Source: Pristionchus mayeri
Taxonomy: Eukaryota > Nematoda > Chromadorea > Rhabditida > Neodiplogasteridae
Assembly: GCA_036245805.1 (NCBI GenBank)
Contig: BTRK01000005.1
Coordinates: 20,250,984-20,314,983 of the forward strand
Direction: 5' to 3'
Length of the DNA stretch: 64,000 nucleotides
Shown in pieces: positions 38,801 to 50,299 of the stretch. The number at the start of each line of letters is the position of its first letter. The first letter of the stretch is position 1. The notes beneath the pieces are model-generated. The model was not told the origin of the DNA, made no database searches, and saw nothing but the letters and a program-made list of their open reading frames with translations. The position numbers were made by a program, and so were the translations under genes.

Positions 38801-41800
38801 GTAAAATCTGCCCAACTTGCTCTCACTCCCCGCAGCGTAAGCGTTGTGAAAGGCTCGTGAGGCCGAGGGTGATTCGAAAAAGTTGGGATGGGGCGAAGCC
38901 CCATCCCAACTTTTTCTTTTTTCGAATTGTCCCAACTTTTTCGAATTGCCCGAGGCTTCACGAGCCTTTTACAACTTTTTAAGCAGGCTCTCACCAGTCG
39001 CGTCCAATTGTTATCCTTAAAACACAACCCCGCGAACCACGTAGCGACCGAAGGTCGCTAGTTTTTATCCCATCTCTTCTTCCTCCTCCCTCACCTTCTC
39101 TACATCGAATTCCCAATAGTGCAGAGAGTAGTGAATCTCGAGAGTGAGTCACCTGAAGGGGAGAAGAAGGGGAAGAGAGAGGGGGGAGGTGGGGGGGGGG
39201 GGGGGGGAGAGGGGACGGGGGGAAGGGTACCTTCTCGATGGTGTTCTCAACCATCTTCTCAGCAGTCTCCACTATGGTTCTTCCTTCTTCATTCTTCTCC
39301 ATTCCTTCGACTAGACTGAATCTCCTCCAATTCTCCTTCATGAAGTTCATCGACTGTTCCACTCCATTCACTGCACGAAGAGTACGAAACTCACGACTCT
39401 CCAACCATCCTTATCCACTCCATCTCTACAGTATCCTACAGTACCTTGCTCTCCCCTTCTCTCGACGCGAACTGCAGCAGATGGTTACTGTAGGATGTGA
39501 GATTGTCGCAGTAGATCTGAAGAAGCAATTATCGATGCATCATGAGTAGATCACTCACACTGACTACTCTGAGTGTGACGAGCATTTGATTGTGGAGTAC
39601 AGTCAATTGTAGTCGAGAGAGGTCGTCTGAGATGGCCTGCGAAGGGAGAGGGAGGGAGGGAGGGGGAGTGATCTACCTTCTGAATGCAGAGGAACGAGTA
39701 GAGGGAGGAGGGAAGATGTCCATCGGAGAGGGAAGAGTCGTCCAGAGATCGACATCGGATGAGCATCTCTCTGTGTCCACTGCACTCACTCGAGTACTCA
39801 TGGAGTGATACCTGGATAGGGCAGACCAAGTGGTCGACCAGTAGAGAGGACAGTCCTTGAAGAGAATCTCCTTCTCCCTCCAAGTGTCTCTCTTCCCATT
39901 ATTCAGCCCCAATTCCTCCAGTCGATGCAATGCCTCAACGATGACTTCTTCGAAGGAACTGATGGATGAATGACTTCGAAGAGTCTCATCGTCACTTGGG
40001 AGAACTTAGTGACGTCATCTGAACTCTTCCTCTCTCTCATTTCACTCGTGTACGAAGTGAGAAGAAGAGAAATGAATTGAGTGATCTGAAGAGTGATTGA
40101 GGGATGGAAGAGGATGGAAGGGAGGACCTTTCCGTCAATCGCTTCCAATGACTCTTTGATGTAATTGATGTGAAATTGTTGGAAGAAGATGTTAGATGCC
40201 TGAAGTGTCTTCGTCTTCCCCATCAGAGAGAGGACTCCTCCTAATTGGTCCAATCCGTACATGAGAGTGAGTGAGTAGTGCATGGGTGAGTTGATTGAAT
40301 ACGATGCAGACTTCCTTCTCCTTCCCTTCCTTGATCGAACACTCCCACACTAGGAATTCATCCGCCCACTCATTCACAGATCGAATCAACTTATCCAGCA
40401 GAATCTGTCTGGCAAAGGGAAAGATGAGCGGGGTGGACAGAGTAGGGAGGGGGACCTCATCGCAGAGGATGGATCCGTCTCGTTGAATTCTTCCCATTGA
40501 GGAAGCACGCAGAGCGACATGAAATCTCTGGAAGGAGTCACTGGTGTGATGTCCATTCTAACTGATGTACCGTAATCGTCTGTTGACACTGCGTATGTTA
40601 TCGATTCCCTGCGGAGGGAAAAGATCGATGAATGGAATGGGATTGACTTCGTTCGCCATTCGATGCTCGACACAAGTTCGGATGTGTCGTAGACATCTTT
40701 TCTGGAGTGGAATGAGAATGGATGAGAGGGAGAGAGATGATCTCACAACGAGAAGTTGAGCGTTCTCCTCGAGGGGAATGGGCGATGGTTGATAGTTGGA
40801 GAGAATGGAGAGTTCCTCCCTGCAATCTCCCTCTCTCTCTTCCTCTTCTTCCCCTTTCCAATTTGCTTTCTCATCTCGACCTGAGATTGGCGCAGTCCGT
40901 CCATTTGAGATAGACTGCAACTGAGAGAAGACGAAGGAGGATGGGAGGGAGCGAGTAGTGCACGAAGGGATAGTGGAGTAGGAAGTGAGCAGTCTAAAAG
41001 GAGGAAGAGGGGGACTACTCACCCCCCCCCCCCTCCCACTCACATCTTTGTCCTCCTCGTTCTCCTTCGGTGCATCCATCACTTTCCTCACGAGATGGAG
41101 AGCATCGTTCAGATTGATGAGACATTCCTCTTCTCTTTCCTCGTGCACCTCAACTCATCCACTACTCCACTGCATCTATGAATTAGTCCAGAGGACTACT
41201 TTCCTTCCTATATTCATAGTCTACATACAATAGACTCTAACACAAACAGCCATAATAGTCACTCATACATAGATTGATACAACGCATTATTATGCACACT
41301 TTTCCTCGAACGAATCCGAGTAATCAACGATAGCTTTTCTGTGATGAATGAGTACCTGGAGAAGGGCCGAAATCGATCGACTACCGTATTCAAGAGGAAG
41401 GGGAATCGATTGAGGGATATGAGGAATGAATCGATACAATTCGATGCGAGTTCCCTCGGGTTTCGATCGACGACGCTTCTGAAATCAATCTCATCGTTGT
41501 TTGAATTGATTCTTCGTTGATATAGGTATTCAATTCTCATTCGAAGAATCCTTCCAACTTCCGTTTGAATCGAGCGAAAAGAGAAGTGCCAAACATGTGA
41601 TTATCTCAGAGGAGGAGGATGCAGGCGATAATTATCTGACTTGGTTGAGTTTGGAGAGAAGCCCCTTCCGGTCTCCGTTGATCTCTTGCAGTGTGAATGT
41701 TACTGATTCATTCCGATTGTGGCCGATGAAACTGCAGAGATTTCCCCCTTTATCCCCTTTGACCCCCTCTCCCTCCCCCTCTCCCTCTCTTGCGTCACGC

Positions 41801-42277
41801 TTTCTTCTCTTTTTTGGAGATGTTTGAGAAGTTTGAGTTAGTGAGTCTTCTCTCAACGAGGCTCCGCCCCTCTCGGAGGAAATGTCCATTCTAACTCACA
41901 TTTCAATCCTTTCCTCTCCATTTCGCCATACAAATTCGCGCGTGCTGAAGTTGATTTCGCACATTGATTAGGCTGGTTTTGAACTGACTCAGAGAGTTTG
42001 ACGACGATTTGTTCCCCGTCGCTCAATTGACCCGATAACTCGAGGATGTAGACGATCTGAATGCGAGTTTATTCTCTTCTCCCTTCACCCCTTACATTCT
42101 TCTCAATCTCCTCAACTATCTTCTCATGTTCTTGGGGAGGGAAAGCGAGTATCTGGAAAGAAAAGGAATGATCTCGCCCTCCTCCCCTCCTCCCCTCTGA
42201 CCTCCCTTAGTCTTGCCAGTAGTTGATCTCTTCGTTCCTTGTCACAATGAGAAGTGACGATCGACTGGACGATATTC
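35845..42277 (-). CDS. Large multi-exon gene, unrecognised
   Basis: A long series of minus-strand coding blocks shares orientation and short introns. From the 5' side: NIVQSIVTSHCDKERRDQLL, ILAFPPQEHEKIVEEIEKN, IVYILELSGQLSDGEQIV, RFIPHIPQSIPLPLEYGS, LNDALHLVRKVMDAPKEN, QILLDKLIRSVNEWADEF, GLDQLGGVLSLMGKTKTLQ, FEEVIVEALHRLEELGLNN, MVENTIEKIHYSLHYWEFD, ITHKLLMDQKEFKSTLAAY, FYTHGSVVAISLIEKDYLS and SRSSNDRLAKEFVRSETR to a stop at 35845. It is helix- and leucine-rich, in the style of a large scaffold or tethering subunit, but I cannot assign a family. The satellite block at 37.2-39.0 kb would be one intron. Two adjacent genes cannot be excluded, and some blocks may be in the wrong frame. Confidence 0.5.
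37240..38462. repeat. Satellite of about 126 bp, ten units, with dimeric order
   Basis: About ten units share the anchor CGCTTCAAAATCATCGTAG, spaced 118-135 bp, mostly 126-128. Each also carries GGACCTTGACCGTTGGCATC and GATCTTTGATCTTTG. In the middle two variants alternate (TAAATCGCTCTAATTC with AGGAGC, then CAAATGGCTCTAACTC with AGGACC), making dimers of about 254 bp. The outer units are more diverged. Confidence 0.9.
38536..38716. repeat. Foldback element, copy 1
   Basis: A 180-bp near-palindrome has GAAAGGCTCGTGAGGCCTCG on the left and its inverse on the right. The centre, AGTTGGGATGGGGC / GCCCCATCCCAACT, is a perfect inverted repeat. A second copy follows at 38811-38990. Confidence 0.85.
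38811..38990. repeat. Foldback element, copy 2
   Basis: This is a near-identical direct copy of 38536-38716, about 275 bp away, with a few substitutions (GGCCGAGGG for GGCCTCGGG). Between the copies lies unrelated sequence. Confidence 0.85.
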
Positions 42278-43348
42278 CTGACGGAGAAGATTCATTTGGA
42301 TCGAAGGACGTCCAATCACCTGTAAGCGGGAATGCGCATGATGGAGAGGGAGGATGATCACTCCCTTATCTCCCCCCCCCTCTCCCCCCTCTCTCTCCCT
42401 TCACCCGATTAGAGACGTCATTCCACTGGGTGAATGAATGCACGATTGAGTCTCCCATGAGTCTCAATCATGTTCACACAAGGGAGGAGAGGGTCGATCT
42501 CTCCATGGGAATTCGACCATCTCTCTCTCTCTCTCTCTCTCCTTCCCAGTCATCAAATACTCGGATTCTGGGGTGAAAACAGAGAGAATAGTGAGACAAC
42601 GAGGTCCTTCTTCTGTCTTCATCTACCTTCATTCTCCATTCATATTCTCTCCTCTCTCCCTCTTGTGCAACCTGTTGTCCACTCGTTCTGCAGGCATCTC
42701 GTCCCCTGCTGTCTACATATTCCTTCTCTGGTCTGCAAGATGGGGCATAGAAAGATTGATAATTGGAGTATGGAGGGAGGTTCTCGTCCATTCTGATTCC
42801 CTCTTCACTTCTTCATTCCTTCACCAGTCTCCTTCTCTTTCTCGTCAAAAGACCGAGTAGAGACACAAGAAGGAGAGTATGCAATTTACTATAATCGTCT
42901 TTCCTCTCCCGTCTCCGCCTCACTCTCTATCACAATTCGACGACCTGCCATCTAAGACTCCCCCCTCCCCACTCCCCTCCCCTCTCACTCTGTTAATGCA
43001 TTGTTTCCCCCGAGAGTGCACATGAGTTGGCTAGAAAGAGGTCGTCCACAATTCCAATGGGAGTAATCCAACCCCATCGAAGACCTCCTACCCCCTACCC
43101 CCACCCCTTCCTCTCTTCCCTTCCTCCCTCCTCCTCCTTCTTCTTCTTCTCCACTCTCACAAGTTCATTCTTGCGCAGACTTGAATATTCGTCCCCAATT
43201 CCGTCCGTATTTCTATAGATTCCTGCTGCTGCTTCCTCCTCCTCCTCTCTCTCTCTCCTTCTTCTTCTCTTTCATCTTTCGATTCTCTCTCCTTCTTCTC
43301 CCTCTCTCCAATCTATTCTACCAGTCTTTCCTTCTTCTTCTTCTCCAG
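42278..43348. other. Intergenic region before the carbonic-anhydrase-related gene
   Basis: Pyrimidine-rich sequence ((CT)n at 42522-42542, TCCTCC blocks). The ORFs here are low-complexity and I see no gene. A TTCTCCAG acceptor directly abuts the next ATG. Confidence 0.4.
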
Positions 43349-45351
43349 ATGGCATTTCTCTCTTCGATCCAAGGCAAACTACAGGGACTCAAGGAACAGG
43401 CATCAACACTCGCTGAGGGTGAGACCAAGAGAGACCCCCCCCCCCCATTCCCCCAATGAGAGAGACGGATGAGGCAGTAGACACCAGATAGAGAGAGAGA
43501 TACTTCCTTCTTTTGGCTCTCGACCTCCCCGATTCTTCCTCGCACACAACTAGTATATTTTCTTGACTCTGCGGAAGCAAGACATGAACATTTGAATCAG
43601 ATAAAGCGATGGTGAGAGGATGGAGAAGGAGGGCGATCTATCCTCAGGAGCTCCCGCTATCTCAGCCCATCTCCAGACTCTCAAGGATGGAGCACCACGG
43701 ATTATTCAATCAGCAAGGAATGCTAAGAGTGGAATACTCAACAAAGTACACCTTCCTCAAAGGACCAATCAATCAATTCCTTCCTCAGGTTGGTCTCGAC
43801 TCGCTCAACAAGATGATGTCTACGGTATCTGGAGGCCAGAAGCAGTCTCCAATCGATATCACGCCTCTCGTTACTTCCTTCGGAGAACATCTGGTAGACT
43901 GTACCTTCAGGTGGGTAGTCTCTCCATTCCATGTCTGGCAGGAGAGGGAGAGAGAGGGAGAGAGAGAGGGAGAGGGAGAGAGAGGGAGAGAGAGGGAGAG
44001 AGAGAGAGAGGGAGAGAGAGGGAGAGAGAGAGGGAGAGAGAGAGGGAGAGGGAGAGAGAGGGAGAGAGAGCGAGAGAGAGAGGGAGAGGGAGAGAGAGGG
44101 AGAGAGAGGGAGAGAGAGGGAGAGAGAGAGGGAGAGAGAGAGAGAGATATCTTCAACTGCAGGGTGGAATACGAGAAGAGTGGCGAGTTCAAGGCAGTCA
44201 ACAGTGGGAATGGACTGTGGCTGAGGAGAGAGGGGAACGAGTCGGAGCTTGCGGTAGGTCACTTCAATCCCTCCCTCCTCACACTCCCTTTAGATCTCAT
44301 TTCTTCCCGAGGAACAGTATCATCTGGATGCTATCAACTGGCACTGGGGCACTGAACCCATGAATGGATCCGAGCATTCCATTGGAGGTCAGTCTCATGA
44401 CCTACCACTATCGATCCATCTCTTCAAGGAGTTGGATATGCTGCAGAAGTGCATCTTTATCATCGATCAACTCGATTCGCCAATCTAGAAACAGCTCTGA
44501 AATCTCCCAATGGAGTTGTCGCCATCTCGCTCTTCCTTAACGTATCGATCGATTTCGATCCTACCGTAATCCTTCTTGCCCTCAGGAGTCACACGATGTC
44601 AACGAAGCTCTCACTCCCTTCATCAATCTACTCTCGAATGTGACATTCAAGGGCAACGAAGTGAGAGTGAATCACTACGATGCAAATGTGCTCTTCCCTT
44701 CTCCTGGTGAGACCACTTCCCCCCCCCTCCCCCTCCCTCTTCCTCCTCCCTTGATGATCTCATTTGAAGAGAAGACGAAGGAGTTCTGGGTGTACGATGG
44801 ATCGGAGACAGTGGATCCCTTCAGAGAGGGAGTCACTTGGATCATCTTCCGATCTGCCCTCCCCATCTCCAGTTCCCAAGTGAATATCGTATCCAATAGA
44901 GAGAAATACCGTAGTCTTCCCATTTCAGTTGGAACGATTGCGTACAGTGAAGGGGAATGGGTACGATGAAGAGACGGAGAGGCGAATGAATCCTCTTCGA
45001 CCCATTCAGACTCTCAATTCAAGGAATCTCCTCTCCAGCTTCAGGCAATTCCACACTCATTACTCCCTTCATAATAGACATTCAGAAGTGGAGCGAATGC
45101 GCCCAATCTGGGATTCGGCCAATGATCTCTTTCCTTCCTCCTTCCTCAAGTGCTTTTACTCCCTTCGTTCGAGTCATTTCGATGTCACGATCTCATTCAT
45201 TCCCTCACTTCTTCTCCATCTTTTTCTCTCCATAGAAAGACGACGTAGTACCATAAATAATGTATCTTCACAGTATTTGGAAGCTAGAGAGACAGTACCA
45301 AATAATCCGCGAACAAACAAGTCAGAGGGCGATAATGATACGCATTTATAA
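43349..45351 (+). CDS. Carbonic-anhydrase-related protein, probably non-catalytic
   Basis: Nine exons (43349-43418, 43648-43745, 43789-43910, 44163-44253, 44294-44387, 44432-44541, 44586-44706, 44770-44879, 44929-45351) give about 412 aa. Alpha-CA landmarks are clear: SGGQKQSPIDI, NGLWLRRE, WGTEPMNGSEHSIG, YAAEVHLYHRS and KSPNGVVAISLFL. The His94-x-His96 pair of active enzymes reads INWHWG, so His94 is Asn. His96 and His119 (EVHLYH) remain. The Thr199 region (LTTPP in enzymes) is ETVDPF. Loss of a zinc ligand implies a CARP-like binding role. There is no signal peptide. The long C-terminus (from about 45040) is an open frame that may contain an unrecognised intron. Confidence 0.85.
43940..44150 (+). 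repeat. Homopurine GAGAGGGA tract in intron
   Basis: About 210 bp of uninterrupted purines on the + strand built from GAGAGAGGGA-type units, broken only by one C near 44070. It fills most of a 252-bp intron of the CA-related gene. Confidence 0.9.
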
Positions 45352-45571
45352 TTAGAGATCCGGCAGGAAATGGTAAACATAAGTGTACAATTGGAAGTGT
45401 TGTGCAACGAAGAACTTCCTCACTCGATCGGGGCAACAACAATTGAGATCAAATTAGCATATTATGCGTTTCAGAATGTTAACTTAAGTACGCAAGAATG
45501 GTGAATACTGCATTGACAAATGAGACCCTCTCTTGATCACTCGCAGTCACTGATTCTCTTCTCTCCTCCAT

Positions 45572-48500
45572 TCACTGCAATGCATTCATTCCTCCATCAC
45601 CTTCTTCCTCCTCACTCACCTCCTCAATGCCTGATCCCGATGCTTCTCCTTTCTTCTCTTTCTTTCCTTCTGGAGTGAGTGGGATGATGTCATCATCATC
45701 ATCTTCCAACTCCAGAGTGATCACATTGTTCTCGGGAGTCGCATAGGGACATCCAGTGAATACATCGGCAATCCGACCCGCCTCTCGTATGCCAGACAGC
45801 AGTGCTCCTCAAGAGGGAACCTTCATCCCCCTTCCCTTTCTCTCTTCCACTCACCGTGCACAGTAGCGGGGTAGTTCCTGTTAGTGTGTTCTCCTGCGAA
45901 GAAGAGTCTCTCTCTGCCCGTGTATTCTCCCTTCTCGTCCCTACATCGGACTGACTCTGCCAGCACATCGTAGTCCTTCGCTGAATGATCATCCACTCAT
46001 ATAAACTCACTTCTGCCCACAAGGGGGCACCGGAAAGGGAATGGGAAGGCGATAAAGACCATCTCGCCCCACTTGCTCACGCATCATTCAATGCTCAATT
46101 CTTTTGCATCTCCGTGCCTCTCGAGTGAATGCTCGTTTACGGAACAGTAACTAAATCGTCTGTGAGCAACAGAAAAAGAGGAAGAGACAACTTCGTTGTC
46201 TGCTCCCTCTTATCCCAGTCTTCAATGCTATCTTATATGTCACTAAGCACGATATTCTAGTCATATCATACGGAGCGAATGGAAAATGAACGGATAGAGG
46301 GAGGAAAGAGTGGGGAGGGGCACTCACCTTCCGAATACTTGGCCATGTAACTGTAGCATCCTAGACTGGCCTCATCCTGCAATCGTCTCTTCCTTCCCTT
46401 CCCTCCCCTCTCCCTCTACCTTATGCCACATGGTGACTACTGCTTCGACGGGAGCAGCGGGACACACTGACCCGAACACCTTGTTCAGCATTTCCATCGC
46501 ACGAGACACACACAACTCCTTCTCTTTGTTGATTCTCTGCAATTACGAAGGGTCGATTACAACTGATACCCTTGAGAATAGACCCTCATGGCATCCGATA
46601 ATCTCTCCCAAGTGTTCTCTCACCACTTCATCCTTGAGGGGGATATCCATGGCGATATCTGCAGCTGCCCCAGCCAATAGACCCATGAGGACTGGTTTCC
46701 CGTACTGGGCTACGAACATGTACAACTCCCCACGAGCTCCCTTGAAGTTGGAGAGACTGAAAAGAATGAGAGTTATCGGATAGGAGAGGGAAGGGGGATG
46801 AGAATCCACTCACTCATCGGTGGTCGTCGTTCCGAAGAAGTGCATCGAGTCATCCCAGAAGATGTGATCGAAGATTAGGACAACTTTGTTGAGATTCCCG
46901 AATCCAACTCTGTCGATTGCACCCAGTTTAGTTGGAGGGAGAGGAGGATTGAAGATCGGCCCGCCCTGCACACAATGAGGATGAGTGAGAGTGGTGGAGG
47001 ATGTCTAACCTTCTCCCCCTTGGCGGATCTCTTGAGTATTCCGAGAGGGAGAGTACACAGCACGGCGTCTCCCCTGTATTCCTCCTCTCCCAACACTACG
47101 TCCTTCTCGTTGATATGCTTAGCCTTTACGACGACTCCTTCAATTATTCGTGGTACAAATAAAGTTCGGTTGCCTGGAGAGGGAAGAGGAGAATCGAAGA
47201 ACTTACCGTCCTCTTTGTATTCGATACTCGTAACTTTCCGCTCTGTGAGCACGTCAGATCCATTGACCAACTTGCCGACGAGATGAGCCATTCCCTCTCG
47301 AACTGAATACATTCTCATTGCGATGTTCACTCATTATTACTACAAGTACATCATCGTAATTCATTGGATGCCTTTTCTCTCTCTCTCTCTCTCTCTTCCA
47401 ACCTGTCATATGACTGCCGGCAATTTCATTCTCATCGTCTTGATCCCAGTGTCGAAGGGAGAGATTCCGCAATCGAGTCCCGTTTGCGTACTAAACAAAA
47501 TTAATTTTCCAATGGCGGAGGAGTACCCCACAACTTCAATCAGTAATCCCACACAAATCCCTATTGTCCTATCTAATGATTGTCATAAAGGAAAGAGTAC
47601 CTCAAGATTGGCGAGATGGAAATCGAGCACTCGCCGATCGTACGAATTCATGAAGACCTCACTTAATCTACACTTTCAGTTAGCCATCCATTCCACTCCA
47701 ATCATCGGGGTCAGGGGGGAAACAATGACTAATCTCCTCTTTCATCGAGGAGATTAATTCACTCACTTTGGTTCAATCCTCTTTAGATTGGTGAGGAATG
47801 AGTCGACATTCCTCCTCCTTGCCTCCATTCCATCGAACTTCTTGAAGGCATTCATCAGATCCCTCTTGTAGCATCGACGGAGTACATCCTTCTGCAGATA
47901 TCACCCCATTCCACTCTCCATGCCATCAGTGGGTAGACTCTGACCTCATTCTTCGAATTGAATTCACTGACGGGAGTGGCATCCAGTTCCTTCAGTTTCT
48001 CTCCGATCTCTTCCACAGTCTTCTTGTAGATGGTCAGCTGCGACACGCATTCCTCCTCCCTTCCTCCTTCCTCTCCCTCTTCCCCTCCTCACCTCTTCCA
48101 TGATTGTCTTCATCGTGTTCACTACTTCCTCGTACGTTTTGAAGAATTGCAGCCGTTTCTTCTGGATGCGCAGTTCCATGAGACTGCAATGGATTCCCTC
48201 TCCCTCCTCCCTCCCTCTTCCTCTTCCTCACCACAGGATGTTATCATAGGCAGTCTCCAGGTCGATGGGTTCTCCATTGATCGAATCGCATCCCCTCTGG
48301 TGCACTATGTACGAGGCGATGTCTCCGATGCGACTGCAACTCTTCCCTCCTCCTTTCCCCTCCCCCTTCTCCTCACTTGAATGCTTCCTCTACGAGGCTG
48401 TCTTTCCTCTTGTCGATGGGTTTTCCCTTCGTGTCGTACACCGTACAATTGCTCCCATTCAGTCTGTCCAACGTGCATGCGAATTGCTTGCTCAGTGTCA

Positions 48501-49958
48501 CCAGGGGATTTCCACCTGCATACAGCTGTTCTTACTCACAAATTTATTATTTAAAAAGTTCGAAAAATTATAATGAACTTACTCAAAAATTCTTACGGAA
48601 TAAAATTTTTCAGAGCGACAATTCCGACAGTAAAAATGCTTATTTCGCCGTGCTCGTTCAGAAACTACTTGAGGGATTTGGTGACGCCGTCCATGAGACA
48701 AAAAGCACAGCCCTAATTTGGAGTGCCAAACATAGGTGGGCGGGGATTGAAGCTGGAAATCGAAAACCGGGGGTGTTTAGGGTCAAAAGGGGGGGGGGGG
48801 TGATCGTAAACGATCGTTTTTGTGACAAAATTTTCCAAAAAAACGGGGGTGTCCAATTCGAAAATCGGGGGTATTTCACAGTTGTCTTCGATGGTGCCCA
48901 CCTATGGTGCCAAAGGGAATGAGAGGTAGCAGATATGGCTTTCTGCGTTGATTTTCGTGCTATACGATTAAAGTTGATCCCAGTGACCTATTTTGAGGAA
49001 ATTGTATTATTTGCTGAACTATATGCGAATCCTCTGAGATCTCGGAATGGACTCACAGATTCCCATGAGTACCATCGCTCCTAGATCGGCCTTGAATCCA
49101 CTGACAACTCCCGCGTGAGAATGCACTCGACCACCCGTACGTGGCTGAAATTTCTCCATTTCCAACGTTCCTTGCTACTCTATCCATGCACTAAGGACGT
49201 CCTCTCAACTGACTCTTGATTCGAGAATGACGACGTCGAATCCGAAGTGCTTCAGTTGTCTGGCTGCTGCCATTCCACTCACTCCCGCTCCTATCACGAT
49301 CACTTTCTTCTTCGTGTGGGCTGGCACTGCTGAAAAGGAGAAGGAGATGATACCCCACCCAGTCCATGAAGAAGGAGGAAACTAACGGGTCAGTTGATGG
49401 AAGATCCCGAAGTTGATGTATCCGTATCTCTCGAGGAAGGCGTGCACTCGACGCACGAGACCACGATCGCCTGACCAAGACATTCCATCCCCCCTTCCCT
49501 CTCCATTCGAATGAACTCACTGTTGAATGGTTGCATGATCTGCTCGTACGTCTGATCGAGAGTACACTCCACATTCGGCTCGAGTAGCCACATTTGCAGC
49601 TGCAACCAACCACTCTCTCTCAAACAACTCCGCCGCTCTATCATCAACCATGCTACGAGAACTACTACTCACAATTTTGTTTCTGATGTGGAGATATATG
49701 GCAGTTGAGATGTGACTCTTGATGACGTCACTGAATGCAGCCATCTCGTGCGACGACATCTTGTCGCACGGAAGACGAGAATGGGCCGCCGCCGATTTGA
49801 GAGCTGCAAGTATCAGTCACTATGAGGAGAGAAGGAAGGGCAAACAAACCCAGTTCGTCGTCTTCCCATTTGAAGACGTCGGGAAATCCTCTCTCGATCA
49901 ACTCAGCTATCTCCTCATTTGTCAACTTCCTTTTGCGAGTGCTCGCAGATGAGATCAT
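45572..49958 (-). CDS. spr-5: KDM1A/LSD1 histone H3K4 demethylase
   Basis: The protein starts at an ATG at 49958. It has a SWIRM domain ([20 protein letters not shown] to [12 protein letters not shown]) and the FAD-binding Rossmann motif [19 protein letters not shown], then [11 protein letters not shown] and [11 protein letters not shown] coiled tower insertion of the type that binds CoREST follows ([20 protein letters not shown], then [18 protein letters not shown]). The second half of the amine oxidase domain has [31 protein letters not shown] and [13 protein letters not shown], then [19 protein letters not shown]. The tail is acidic. The tower distinguishes LSD1 from other amine oxidases, so it acts on mono- and dimethyl H3K4. 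One intron carries a MITE-like element. Exons were read block by block and not every boundary is fixed. Confidence 0.93.
48717..48914. mobile_element. MITE-like element in KDM1A intron
   Basis: A segment of about 200 bp is bounded by CATAGGTGGGC and its inverse GCCCACCTATG, with TTTGG-like outer flanks on both sides. The interior has GGGGGTGT repeats around a poly-G run. Its ends differ from the other elements in the window. Confidence 0.6.
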
Positions 49959-50299
49959 CTACTCAGAAGGGATTATAGTTTGCATTATTTTAGATCCGTC
50001 AAGATATTCGCGATATTGGTCGATAACCAATGAGAATATAGAAACTGGAGTTTAACCGGGAAATATTTTATTCTATTTCAAGTGATGATAAATTCAGCAC
50101 GAATCAGGAAAGGGATAACAATAGGGTTTTCGTCGAACAAAAAAGCGGAAACACAATAACCCAATAAAATAAAAACGAATATAAGGTACGAGAATAAGGC
50201 CAATAAAATTGTATCTATAAAGACACACGAGGAAGATAACTTGGAAAGTAGATCAACAGAATACCAATCGATCGATCTCGGAGGTAGATCAAGGATGAT

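Noticed and set aside
40558..41148. Strumpellin/WASH, exocyst or COG subunit assignment for the large unrecognised gene
   Set aside because: Local resemblance in leucine-rich helices was weak and did not hold across consecutive blocks.
43609..44355. 248-aa ORFs rich in Arg-Glu or Ser-Leu across 43.6-44.4 kb
   Set aside because: They read through the GAGAGGGA tract in an intron. The CA-related exons occupy other frames and are joined by clear splice sites.
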